Positions 26,555 to 35,394 of a DNA stretch of 64,000 nt are shown piece after piece. The stretch's first letter is position 1, and each line of letters starts with the position of its first letter. The notes below the pieces were generated by a model that saw nothing but the letters and a program-made list of their open reading frames with translations, was not told where the DNA came from and did no database searches. The translations under genes and the position numbers were made by a program. Origin of the DNA: Cytophagaceae bacterium (GTDB lineage: Bacteria > Bacteroidota > Bacteroidia > Cytophagales > Spirosomataceae); contig JAIXOL010000009.1 of NCBI GenBank assembly GCA_027486845.1, forward strand, positions 1 through 64,000, written 5' to 3'.

Positions 26555-27697
26555 TCAATTATTGATGGGTTTTTCAGTAAAAGCTGTCAAAGTTTTGCCA
26601 TCATAGCGGTAAAGTCCAACTTCACGAGTACCTATCCAGATATTATTATTTTTATCCACAAACAGACTTTCTATGGCACTATTGCTCATTTTTTCGGTCG
26701 AAAATGTCTTAAATGTTTTACCATCGTAAATGCTTATACAACCTTCTTTTATTCCTTTGGCATCTTTACGCACGCTTCCAATCCAAATATTTCCTTCTTT
26801 ATCGGCTACCATTGCAGTGATGATATTATCACAAAAACCTTCCTGACTCGTTAGTCTTGTAATGCTTTTACCGTCATATTTGCTGATGCCGTATCGGTGT
26901 GGGTGTTTCAGCCAAAAAATTCCGTTTTTATCTTCCAAAACTGCATTTGCGGTGCTAAATATACTTTTATTTTCAAGTATTTCTTTGTAGCTTTTAGTAA
27001 TTAAATCTTCGTCTGTTGAAGAAGTTTTACTAGCTAAAATCGGAAAATCTTTAAAAGTCGTACCGTCGTAGCGGTATTGTCCAAACCAAATATTGCCCGA
27101 TTTTTCTTGATAAATAGTATAAATTGCCACATGGTGAAAGCCATCGCTTGAAATTGGACCTTCGTTTGTCAAATGTTGAGAAAACGATTTACCGTTGTAT
27201 TGAAATACTCCTTCGTCTTGCGTTCCGAACCAAATATTGCCCATTTTATCTTGAAGCATACTTAGCACTGTCTTGTTTTGTGGAGGTAAGCAACCTTTCT
27301 GTGGGGAAGCTTGGCGAAAAAACGGACTGATAATCGGCGTTCGAGTCCATGGAAGAGCAAAATCTGTAAATTTATTTCCATCGAATCGGCAAACGCCATC
27401 TTTTGTACCTATCCAAATGTTCCCCTTAAAATCTTGCATTATGCACTGCACAATGTTACTATTGAGTCCGTCTTTCATTGTATAATTTACGAAGCCTTTT
27501 CCATCATAACGATATACGCCCGCCCCCGAAGTGCCAAACCAAATATTGCCAGCTTTATCTTGCATTCCTTGACGAACAAAAGTGAATTGACTCGTGCCTG
27601 ACGGAATGATAAGTTTTGGCTGAGATACTGGATTTTGGGCTTTGCTGTGGCAGCCTTGCAGCCATAATAATGCAAACAGAAGTGAATAAATTTTCAT
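26555..27697 (-). CDS. Two-component-regulator-propeller lipoprotein, paralogue 1
   Basis: A 380-residue protein with a lipoprotein-like start (FALLWLQGC). It is made of repeated Reg_prop blades of the form DKxGNIWFGTxGxGVYRYDGKSF; at least seven are visible, with KMGNIWFGTQDEGVFQYNGK as one clear example. Such propellers normally form the sensor part of hybrid two-component systems, but here no kinase or other output domain is attached. It is closely similar to the protein at 28373-29500, from which it is separated by one small gene, and all three are on the minus strand. Confidence 0.8.
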   Translation of the reverse strand: MKIYSLLFALLWLQGCHSKAQNPVSQPKLIIPSGTSQFTFVRQGMQDKAGNIWFGTSGAGVYRYDGKGFVNYTMKDGLNSNIVQCIMQDFKGNIWIGTKDGVCRFDGNKFTDFALPWTRTPIISPFFRQASPQKGCLPPQNKTVLSMLQDKMGNIWFGTQDEGVFQYNGKSFSQHLTNEGPISSDGFHHVAIYTIYQEKSGNIWFGQYRYDGTTFKDFPILASKTSSTDEDLITKSYKEILENKSIFSTANAVLEDKNGIFWLKHPHRYGISKYDGKSITRLTSQEGFCDNIITAMVADKEGNIWIGSVRKDAKGIKEGCISIYDGKTFKTFSTEKMSNSAIESLFVDKNNNIWIGTREVGLYRYDGKTLTAFTEKPINN

Positions 27698-27756
27698 ATT
27701 TTTAGTATTTGTAGTTTTTGCTTTTTACCCTCTTTACTTTAAAATCACCTGTTTTC

Positions 27757-28299
27757 TTAGCAACCGCCTTTTCGAGGTTCACGTTTATAAATTATTTTAT
27801 TATTTCGTTCTAGATAGTCGCTCGATATGATTGGATATGTATATTTGGGTGCGTGCGATACAAAATGACTTTTGACAATTATTTTATCATTTACTTTCAA
27901 GCTGTGCAATTGTTGAAATTCGTTAGACTTTAATGGCCCAAAGCTAAGAATATAATCTTCCTCATTAATGCTGACCATTATTCCAAAGCCTAAACGTGAG
28001 TTAGGCGGAAGCGAAATAGAGGTAACAACGGCCTCCATATTGGTAAAATTGCTTATATCTTTCCTTATTTTGGCTTCACTGGCATACACTTTTTTACCCG
28101 CATCAGACGCTTCCCATTTTTTGTACATGATACCATCTGGCGATTCTTCCCATTGTTTCCTTGCAGCTTTCATTTCAGCAGCAGAAAGAGGCTTTGAAGG
28201 TAGTTTTTTAACAGTTTCATTTTTAATTTCACGATTGGCAAATACCAGTCCGCCTACCACAATTAGTGATAATATGAGCGTGTAAATGATTTTTTTCAT
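27757..28299 (-). CDS. Hypothetical exported protein
   Basis: A 180-residue protein with an N-terminal hydrophobic helix (IIYTLILSLIVVGGLVF) followed by a polar helical stretch and a C-terminal beta-rich part (GFGIMVSINEEDYILSFGPL, then NDKIIVKSHFVSHAPKY). This region could be an OB-like barrel, but I cannot assign a family. It lies between the two propeller paralogues on the same strand, so it may share their transcript. Confidence 0.65.
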   Translation of the reverse strand: MKKIIYTLILSLIVVGGLVFANREIKNETVKKLPSKPLSAAEMKAARKQWEESPDGIMYKKWEASDAGKKVYASEAKIRKDISNFTNMEAVVTSISLPPNSRLGFGIMVSINEEDYILSFGPLKSNEFQQLHSLKVNDKIIVKSHFVSHAPKYTYPIISSDYLERNNKIIYKREPRKGGC

Positions 28300-28372
28300 A
28301 ATTTTTGTATGTTTAAATTAATAATTTTGAAATATGCTTTTTAACAATTTTGTGTTTTTTACTTCATGTATT

Positions 28373-29500
28373 CTATTCCGAAAAATTGGTGAAGATTTTC
28401 CCATCATATCGGCTTAATCCAAAGCCTCTTGTGCCAAACCAGAGGTTTCCGTTTTTGTCTTCTAAAATACTTTTAACAGAATCGTTAATTAGGCCGTCTT
28501 TTGTAGTGAAATTTTTGAAAGTTTTTCCATCATAAAAAAACACGCCATTCTTATCAGTAGCAAGCCAAATATTTCCCTTTTTATCTTCCAAAATTGAAGA
28601 TATTCCATAACTTACAAAGCCTTCATTTTCTCTGAAACTGGTAAAGGTTTTTCCGTCAAATCGACAAGCTCCATGCCTTCGGGTAGCAAACCATAAGTTG
28701 CCCAATTTGTCTTCTGTCGTAGAAAAAATCATATCATCAGAAATATTGTTGCTCGGCTGAGAATTTGTTAAATTTGAGAGATAAGTAGGCAGGGCGTTTT
28801 TATTATTCGACCGTCCATCTTCATTTCGCAAGTAATAATCATCAGAAGGAAGATAATTTTTAAAAGTTTTTCCATCGAATCGCCATACGCCACCGCCGTT
28901 CCAAGAACTGAACCATAAGTTGCCATTTTTATCTTGTAAAATATCTAAAATGAGCTGATTGTGGGTGCCAAGATTAAATTTAAAGTCATCATTATTTAGA
29001 AAATTTGCAAGGTTTTTTCCGTCGTAACGATAAACGCCGCTATTCATCGTACCCAACCAAATGTTGCCCTCTCGGTCTTCTAAAAGGCTGGTAATTACCA
29101 ATTTAGACAAACTATCTGATTCAAAATATTTACTAAATTTTTCCCCATCATACTTACAGATACCGCTTTTAGTGCCGAGCAATAAATTTCCTTTTCTATC
29201 TTCTATTATTGCACTCACATCATTGCTACTCAGTCCATCTTTTGTTGTAAAATTAGTAAATGACTTCCCATCGTAGCGATATACACCCTCGCCCGATGTA
29301 CAGAACCATAAGTTGCCTGTTTTATCTTGCAACTCACAACCAACATTTCCAGATATGACACCTTGTGTTCGTATCATTTTCGGTTGTTGATTTATATTTT
29401 CTTTTGGCAAATTAGTTTTGACTTGTCCATTGCAGGAAGTACCCAAAAATATTATTGTCAGAAAAGTAATAACTTGCCTTTGTAAAAAATATTTTCTCAT
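28373..29500 (-). CDS. Two-component-regulator-propeller lipoprotein, paralogue 2
   Basis: A 375-residue protein. The N-terminus ends in a lipobox (IFLGTSCNGQ). Propeller blades then repeat the pattern EDKxGNLWFGTxxxGVYRYDGK, for example DKTGNLWFCTSGEGVYRYDG and DREGNIWLGTMNSGVYRYDG. The propeller is likely periplasmic or surface-exposed and has no output domain. It is transcribed divergently from the membrane-anchored winged-helix regulator at 29690, which could be its partner. Confidence 0.8.
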   Translation of the reverse strand: MRKYFLQRQVITFLTIIFLGTSCNGQVKTNLPKENINQQPKMIRTQGVISGNVGCELQDKTGNLWFCTSGEGVYRYDGKSFTNFTTKDGLSSNDVSAIIEDRKGNLLLGTKSGICKYDGEKFSKYFESDSLSKLVITSLLEDREGNIWLGTMNSGVYRYDGKNLANFLNNDDFKFNLGTHNQLILDILQDKNGNLWFSSWNGGGVWRFDGKTFKNYLPSDDYYLRNEDGRSNNKNALPTYLSNLTNSQPSNNISDDMIFSTTEDKLGNLWFATRRHGACRFDGKTFTSFRENEGFVSYGISSILEDKKGNIWLATDKNGVFFYDGKTFKNFTTKDGLINDSVKSILEDKNGNLWFGTRGFGLSRYDGKIFTNFSE

Positions 29501-29689
29501 TGTTCAAATTGAAATTGATGTTTTTATCTCTTTGTTAATTTTGGGGTTTGACCACTAACTATCAGCTTTTCAACAAAGCTAATTGCTTGAAAGTATAAAA
29601 TTGCTAAAATCCTTGTAAATAGACTGTAAACGACTTGTAAAATGATTGTAAAACCGATTATTTGTGGTAGAGATTCTTTATTTTTGTCT

Positions 29690-30565
29690 ATGAAATCCAA
29701 AATTCTTCCTTTTTTCATCGTAGGTTGTTTACTTTTCACGATTGTTTCGTTTGTGGCAGAGAAATCGGATAAAAGCGATTTTGAGTCTGCAAAGGAAGTA
29801 ATTATCATGCGAGAAATTGCCAACCGAGTATTACGTTACACTGGCGATACGACCTCTACGGTATTGCCTATCAATCGTTTGGCCGAAAATGAGTTTGAGA
29901 TTCCTTTTGAAAGTGGATTTACGTTCAAGCCCGATTCGTTGGTTCGTATCATTGACGGGGTTATTTCGAGCAATGATTTACCTCGTAATTATATCGTAAA
30001 TGTTATCGAATGTAATACTTTAAAAGTAATTTTTGGGTATGCGGTTTTGGGAGTAAAACAAAAAAACATTGTGCCGTGTTTGGGTCGTCAGCAACCCAGC
30101 AAGCAGTATTGTATCAATATTAAATTTGAAGAATCGAGTTGGTTTAGTAAGCATCTTTATCTGCTAGGACTTGCTTTGCTGGGTATCGGATTGGTATTTT
30201 GGAGTGTGCAACGTTTCAAAAAAGAGAAACCCATTTTTGAGCAAAAAATAGAAGAAATACCAAATAAGAAAACAGCTACACAACTTGGTAAATACGAATT
30301 TTATTCCGAAGAATTATTGTTGGCTTTTGAATCGGAGAAAATCCCACTTACCATCAAAGAAGCTAAATTATTAAGCATTTTTGCTGCCAATCTCAACCAA
30401 ATCGTTGACCGTAATCGCCTACAAAAAGAAGTTTGGGAAGACGAAGGCGTAATTGTAGGCCGCAGTTTGGATATGTTTATCTCGAAACTCCGAAAGAAAT
30501 TGGAGCAAGACCCAAACGTAAAACTTACCAATATTCACGGAAAAGGCTATAAATTGGAAGTGTAA
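29690..30565 (+). CDS. Membrane-anchored winged-helix transcriptional regulator
   Basis: A 291-residue protein. A first membrane helix lies near residues 4-22 (ILPFFIVGCLLFTIVSFV). A periplasmic-looking region of about 130 residues follows, then a second helix (LYLLGLALLGIGLVFW, about 158-174). The C-terminus is an OmpR/PhoB-type winged helix: LTIKEAKLLSIFAANLNQIV, then GRSLDMFISKLRKKLEQDP and NIHGKGYKLEV at the very end. It is a one-component design with sensing outside and DNA binding inside, the reverse domain order of ToxR/CadC. An ATG 48 bases upstream (29642) is an alternative start. The last 19 bases overlap the convergent gene. Confidence 0.78.
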   Translation: MKSKILPFFIVGCLLFTIVSFVAEKSDKSDFESAKEVIIMREIANRVLRYTGDTTSTVLPINRLAENEFEIPFESGFTFKPDSLVRIIDGVISSNDLPRNYIVNVIECNTLKVIFGYAVLGVKQKNIVPCLGRQQPSKQYCINIKFEESSWFSKHLYLLGLALLGIGLVFWSVQRFKKEKPIFEQKIEEIPNKKTATQLGKYEFYSEELLLAFESEKIPLTIKEAKLLSIFAANLNQIVDRNRLQKEVWEDEGVIVGRSLDMFISKLRKKLEQDPNVKLTNIHGKGYKLEV

Positions 30566-31167
30566 ATATGCTCAAAATCTTCTTTCGTAGTAAAATAATC
30601 AAGCAATAATATCAAGATTATCATGCTGAAATACGTGATTTTCTGCATAATTGGCAAATAAACTAAGTCTCCAAAACCATAAAGATACAAAGTAAAATAA
30701 AAATTCAGCATACTACAAATACACAAGATTTTGAAGAAATGTAGCTTTGATTTGAGGATAAAAACCGTGATATAAAAGATACTCAGCAGAAACATTGTGC
30801 TTGCTATCGTAATCATTATATCGTGCAGTGGCGTAACGACCAAAAACGTAAAAATCATTCCGCTCGCTCCTGCATATTTTATGACATTGGCAGCACTTTT
30901 TTGTGGAATTTTCTCAGAAAACCTCATAAAAAACATGGCAAAACTTACTGCAAGAAAAATCATTCCTGCATCAGCCCAATACCTTGCAGGATTGACTGAG
31001 CCATTCAAGGCTTTTGCACCGAAAAGATTACTGATAAAGTTTTTTGACAGGTCAAAACCAACAGCGTTTTTATCGAAAACTGAGCCACCAGGGTAAACCA
31101 TCATGGCTATGAATAGCAACGACAGCGAAGCCGTTATTCCTATTAAAACCGAGTGTTTTTTTAGCAT
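30547..31167 (-). CDS. Six-helix membrane protein (DUF998-like)
   Basis: A 206-residue protein with about six hydrophobic helices. The beginning (LFIAMMVYPGGSVFD) and the pattern NFISNLFG followed by VNPARYWADAGM recall DUF998 membrane proteins. The function is unknown. It is convergent with the winged-helix gene, overlapping it by 19 bases. Confidence 0.6.
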   Translation of the reverse strand: MLKKHSVLIGITASLSLLFIAMMVYPGGSVFDKNAVGFDLSKNFISNLFGAKALNGSVNPARYWADAGMIFLAVSFAMFFMRFSEKIPQKSAANVIKYAGASGMIFTFLVVTPLHDIMITIASTMFLLSIFYITVFILKSKLHFFKILCICSMLNFYFTLYLYGFGDLVYLPIMQKITYFSMIILILLLDYFTTKEDFEHIYTSNL

Positions 31168-31340
31168 TTAGTTTTTATTCGGTGGGTTTATCGCTCACCG
31201 AATGGCATAAATGTATGGTTTTGAGGATTTTACGGCAAGAATAGATACATAAACGGAGCAAATATTCGACCTAACGGAAATAAACTTACAAATATGGCAC
31301 AGTCAATTTTGAAAAAGTGGTGTGCCATATTTATACAATT

Positions 31341-32654
31341 TTATTTCGCCAAACCAGCTTCGGCAACCAAAGTTAGCAAGGCAGCTTGAATGGCTTTATG
31401 CCCTTCAAAGTCGTACCACCATTCGTTGAGCGAGTGGGCGTTGCCACTTTTACCACCACGGCCAATTGTAACGGCTGGAATTCCTTTTGAAATTGGAATA
31501 TTTGAATTTGTTGAGCCACGAGTTAATTGTGGAGTTTCACCAAAAAATGTAGAAACCGCCATTGTTTTTTGAATCAATGGAAGAGTTTCTGGTAATTCTC
31601 CCGATGGACGGTCGCCAATTTTTACAATATCAACCGTTAAGGCTGGCCCCATTCTTTTCATGGCGTTGTGTTCGTCGAGGGCTTTTTTTACTGAAGCCTT
31701 CAAAATTGCATCAACTTGATTGAGGTTATCAGGAAATTCTGAACGCATATCAATTTCCATCCAAGATTCAAATGCAATCGAATTGACCGACGTACCACCA
31801 CCGATTCTGCCTACATTATAGCTTGTTCTGGCTCCAGATTTGGTGTATTTGTCGGCCGAAGTAGAAAAATAATGAATGGCAGAACCCAAAGCATGCTGTG
31901 GATTGGCCAAACCGAATGCTCCCCATGAGTGTCCGCCTGGTCCTCTAAACGTGATTCGGTAACGATACGACCCAAGACCCATGGTATTTACTCGGCTAAT
32001 ATCGCCGCCATCAACCGCAATCCAAGCATCTATTTTTCGGCCTTCGCCATTAAAAAGATACTTTACGCCACGCAAATCGCCTAATCCTTCTTCGCCCACA
32101 GTTCCGATAAACAAAACATCGGCTTGAGTTTCGATTTTTGCGGCCTCCATTGCTCGTAAAATAGAAGGAAGTAAAATCAAACCACGCGTATTGTCGCCAA
32201 TGCCAGGGGCGTAAAGTGTATCGCCTTTGAATTTTACTTTCACATCAGTTTCGATGGGAAAAACGGTATCAAGATGAGCATCAAAACCCACACAACGTTT
32301 AGCGTTTTTGCCTTTACGTAAGGCTAAAACATTGCCCACTTTATCAATCCAGACCGAATCTGCACCTGCTTCTTTGAGCATGGCGGCAAAACGAGCCGCT
32401 CTTTTTTCTTCTTTATATGGCGGAGCCGGAATTTCGTTGAGCATAATTAGCTCTTCTCGGTTTCGCTTATTTTCTGATAAAATTAACTGAAATGCTGTTT
32501 GAATCTGCTTGTTTTGAGCCAATTGAGCAATTTCTTTCTGATACTCTGGAGCAATTTTGCCTGTTTTGCCCGCCTCATCTTCTTGCGAAAAGGCGTTCTC
32601 GAAAGAGGCAAAGAATATACATAAAACAATGCTTACACTTAAAGATATTCTCAT
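31341..32654 (-). CDS. M20-family metallopeptidase, exported
   Basis: A 437-residue protein with a signal peptide (to about residue 24, NAFSQ). The M20 di-zinc ligands appear in order: FDAHLDTVF (H and first D), GIGDNTRG (bridging D), GTVGEEGLGD (catalytic and binding E), EIDMRSEFP (D) and NAHSLNEWW (C-terminal H). The dimerisation-domain insert includes GPGGHSWGAFG. Members are aminopeptidases or amidases of the peptidase T/ArgE group; this one should act in the periplasm. Single gene. Confidence 0.88.
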   Translation of the reverse strand: MRISLSVSIVLCIFFASFENAFSQEDEAGKTGKIAPEYQKEIAQLAQNKQIQTAFQLILSENKRNREELIMLNEIPAPPYKEEKRAARFAAMLKEAGADSVWIDKVGNVLALRKGKNAKRCVGFDAHLDTVFPIETDVKVKFKGDTLYAPGIGDNTRGLILLPSILRAMEAAKIETQADVLFIGTVGEEGLGDLRGVKYLFNGEGRKIDAWIAVDGGDISRVNTMGLGSYRYRITFRGPGGHSWGAFGLANPQHALGSAIHYFSTSADKYTKSGARTSYNVGRIGGGTSVNSIAFESWMEIDMRSEFPDNLNQVDAILKASVKKALDEHNAMKRMGPALTVDIVKIGDRPSGELPETLPLIQKTMAVSTFFGETPQLTRGSTNSNIPISKGIPAVTIGRGGKSGNAHSLNEWWYDFEGHKAIQAALLTLVAEAGLAK

Positions 32655-33090
32655 AGTAGTTTAGTTTATTGAGATTGAAAGCCAAAGTTAGTAAATTTTC
32701 AAAAGCGAGTTGATAGGATTTTTGGTTGATGTTTGTTTTTTGATGGTAATTGCAGTTGTAATAAGGGTTCTATAGTGAATAAAACCTTGACTGATTTTAA
32801 AATCAACCTAACATACGGAACGTACCGCAAAGCGAGGGAATAATTAGCAGCTAAAATGTGATAGAATTAGACATTTTTTTTATCAATTGCGTCATTTTTA
32901 TTTCCATTTTTTGATAAATTCTTGCTTTCTAAAAATATAAATTAAATCTTGCATTCGTTAAGTAAATTAAACTCTAACATTTGCTTAATTAACGACAAAT
33001 TAATTGATTATCATAATTTTATGAAAAAATAATTAATTAAGCTGAGTTCGTACTTTTACTAGTTGGAAATAGACCATTTTAAATCTCATA
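32655..33090. other. AT-rich boundary region before the DarT-like gene
   Basis: There is no credible gene. A perfect 10-bp inverted repeat GCTTAATTAA (32983-32992) / TTAATTAAGC is present. A GTTGGA at 33062-33067 lies 23 bases before the next ATG, the same spacing seen after the repeats B, D and E, with TCTAAC at 32973-32978 as a possible left box. The inner arms do not pair as in the other sites, so this is at best a degenerate relative. Confidence 0.35.
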
Positions 33091-34347
33091 ATGAATAAAC
33101 TTTCAAAGTTAGAATCTCTCTTAAACAATAATTTAATTGTTATTGCTATTTATTTGCTGGGATTAGTAGTTTTTGCGATATACTTGTTTTATTTTAGAAA
33201 GAAAAAAGAGTATAAAAAAGACGACACTAAAAAACTTAAACAAAATACAAAAAATGCTGATTTTTATATTGAAAATGCAAAGAACAAGGAAATTGAACGG
33301 CAACATATATTAAAGAGTAAAATTGCTGAACTTAACAGTATTGAAAATAAAAATACCGCAATTCAAAAAGAAGCTGAAAAGGAACGCCTTGATAAAATTT
33401 CAAAAGAAAAGACAGAAAAAGAACTTGATGATAAAAGAGTTAGAAGTGAACGGGCCAAATTAGCTTGGCAAAAAAGAAAAGAAAAAGAAGAAGAGGATAG
33501 AAAAAGAAATGAACAACTTTTAAGATTAAAAAAAGCTCGTGAAAAAAAAGCTGAACTAAAAGAGCAACAAGAAAAAAGAGAACAAGAGACAAAATTAAAG
33601 CAAGATCGGAAAAAACGAATTGCAAATGAACAGCAAGATATAAGAGAAAAGCAAAATCGAAAAATTGAAGCTCCCACTAAAGTTGAAAATCAAGAATTTA
33701 AGTCAAAAACGAGCATTCTTGATAGAATTAAAAAAATACAAGAAGAACACAGATTAAGAGAACAAAGTATCTCAAATAATTATCATGTAAGAAGAAATCA
33801 ATTACTTGAAAAGAAAGAAAATTGGCAAGAAATAGAGAAAAAGCTCCAACAAGAAAGAATAAATAAATTTTATCATTTTACCGACAAAGCAAATTTACAA
33901 TTAATTAAACAGCATAAAGGATTATATTCTTGGGACTATTGCATAAAAAATAATATTAATGTACCGTACTTTGGTGGTGGTGAATTATCAAGGTCATTAG
34001 ATTTGAGGGATAATTTACAGAATTATGTAAGAGTTTCATTCACAAAACAACATCCGATGATGTTCGTTGCTCAAAAAGATGGGCGTATTCAAAATCCAAT
34101 AATTTTAGAAATTTCCATTGATGTAGCATATCTTAAAAGCACAAAATATTCTGATAGAAATGCAACAAAAAACAGTGCAAGAATAGGGAATGATTTAGAT
34201 GCTTTAAACATAATAAGGTTTGAGTTAGTAAAAAAAAACAAACACTTTGATATTGAAAATGAAGAAGAAAGGAGTTATTTTCAAGCAGAATTACTAATTT
34301 TGGAACATATTCCAATTGAATTTATTACTAACATCAATAATTTATAA
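33091..34347 (+). CDS. DarT-like ADP-ribosyltransferase with membrane anchor and coiled coil
   Basis: A 418-residue protein. A membrane helix lies near 15-35 (IVIAIYLLGLVVFAIYLFYF). A long Lys/Glu-rich coiled coil covers about 40-255. Residues 258-418 resemble DarT (DUF4433) DNA ADP-ribosyltransferases: FYHFTDKANLQLIKQHKGLY at the start (262-265 HFTD), VRVSFTKQHPMMFVAQ as the NAD-pocket strand/helix, and YFQAELLILEHIPIEF at the end, where Glu400 is the likely catalytic residue. DarT enzymes modify bases in single-stranded DNA and act as toxins and phage-defence effectors. The anchor and coiled coil are unusual. The stop is 4 bases before the next ATG. Confidence 0.68.
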   Translation: MNKLSKLESLLNNNLIVIAIYLLGLVVFAIYLFYFRKKKEYKKDDTKKLKQNTKNADFYIENAKNKEIERQHILKSKIAELNSIENKNTAIQKEAEKERLDKISKEKTEKELDDKRVRSERAKLAWQKRKEKEEEDRKRNEQLLRLKKAREKKAELKEQQEKREQETKLKQDRKKRIANEQQDIREKQNRKIEAPTKVENQEFKSKTSILDRIKKIQEEHRLREQSISNNYHVRRNQLLEKKENWQEIEKKLQQERINKFYHFTDKANLQLIKQHKGLYSWDYCIKNNINVPYFGGGELSRSLDLRDNLQNYVRVSFTKQHPMMFVAQKDGRIQNPIILEISIDVAYLKSTKYSDRNATKNSARIGNDLDALNIIRFELVKKNKHFDIENEEERSYFQAELLILEHIPIEFITNINNL

Positions 34348-34351
34348 GATT

Positions 34352-35020
34352 ATGATTTACATTGAAAGCAGGAAAAAAGCAGAAAAAACACTAAAAAAAC
34401 AATATCCTAATGCTTTAATTATTGATGTTACATCAAAAGGCAATCATCCATATATTAAATTTAGTCCATTTTATCCTCATGGTAATATCCCAATACCTTT
34501 TTCAGAAGGCTATTTTGCAGAAACAGTTGAAGGTATTTGGCAAGGTTTAAAGGTATTTGAAAATGAGGGTATTGACCCATCAAAATTTACAATAAAAAAC
34601 ATGTCAGGAATCAAAAGAACTGTTCGCAAATTTGGAAAGCCTTTAGGTCATAGACAAGGTATAAATGGAAGCGAGTTATTAGACTATATTTCTGCAAGAA
34701 AAAAAATTTATATGAGAGCCTATGCTTATATTTTAGAAAATCGTGTAAAATCTATTGTAGATGAACTTGGAGAAAAAGCTCATAATCAAGATATTATCTT
34801 ATTAGATTACGATACAAATGAAGATATTGAAAATGCAAAAAAGCCACTCTCGCATGCATCATTAGTAAAAAAACATTTAGAATTTAGATTTCCAATACTT
34901 AAAACGTTAGTTTTTAACAGTCCAATAGAAAAAAATATAAATGTCAAATCATCAAGACAAAAGAAAAAAGATACAGTCTTAAATAATGAAGATACTCAAA
35001 CCAATCTTTTCAAAAAATAA
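34352..35020 (+). CDS. DUF6939-like protein, possible NADAR-type partner of DarT
   Basis: A 222-residue protein; the ATG at 34352 follows the DarT-like stop by 4 bases. Conserved-looking blocks are IIDVTSKG, IKFSPFYPHGNIPIPFSEGY, TVEGIWQGLKVFE and GIKRTVRKFGKPLGHRQG. The pairing of an acidic VE...WQ..K helix with an aromatic/Gly pocket resembles NADAR (DUF1768) hydrolases, which remove ADP-ribose from DNA in DarT2-NADAR toxin-antitoxin pairs. I recall the family as DUF6939, but this and the NADAR link rest on memory and pattern. An antitoxin role is supported by operon structure. Confidence 0.55.
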   Translation: MIYIESRKKAEKTLKKQYPNALIIDVTSKGNHPYIKFSPFYPHGNIPIPFSEGYFAETVEGIWQGLKVFENEGIDPSKFTIKNMSGIKRTVRKFGKPLGHRQGINGSELLDYISARKKIYMRAYAYILENRVKSIVDELGEKAHNQDIILLDYDTNEDIENAKKPLSHASLVKKHLEFRFPILKTLVFNSPIEKNINVKSSRQKKKDTVLNNEDTQTNLFKK

Positions 35021-35073
35021 GTAAATTAATGCGTCATTAAATGAATGCTTTAATTAAAAGTAAATTATCCCGT

Positions 35074-35375
35074 CTTTTAGGCTCGGTCGACATTTTCAAT
35101 GCGTGGTATTCACTCAAATTCCACTCCAAATAATAAATTCATTTGCTTTTCAATTTCTTTTTTCAGAACTTCGTATGCATATTTGGTAAGCAACATTTAA
35201 GCAGAGCTGTTTCTACGCTTTTTAGTCCTTGGCACGCACCATTTCGGGCGACTTTTTATCAGCGTTGGCACTCAAAGTTGGTTTCTCTCCAACTCGGAAG
35301 CATTGTGTAAAGGCTTGATATTTAATTAATTAACTCTAAAATCACTCCAAAACCATCACAATGCTGGTCGTTGGA
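35074..35375. repeat. Long repeat, copy B, with attC-like palindrome
   Basis: The upstream part (TAGGCTC..TCGACATTT..CAATGCGTGGTATT) matches copy D. The terminal site is 35288-35375 (88 bp): outer boxes TCCAAC / GTTGGA, 4-5 unpaired bases on each side, then inner arms AGCATTGTG / CACAATGCT, 9 bp perfect. The loop holds TAATTAATTAACTC. The next gene's ATG is at 35395, 20 bases on. Confidence 0.85.
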
Positions 35376-35394
35376 ATTAAAACTAAATCTACAT

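Noticed and set aside
33363-33677. Antisense frame in the coiled-coil region of the DarT-like gene
   Set aside because: Its Phe/Ser/Cys-rich sequence mirrors the Lys/Glu codons of the coiled coil on the other strand.
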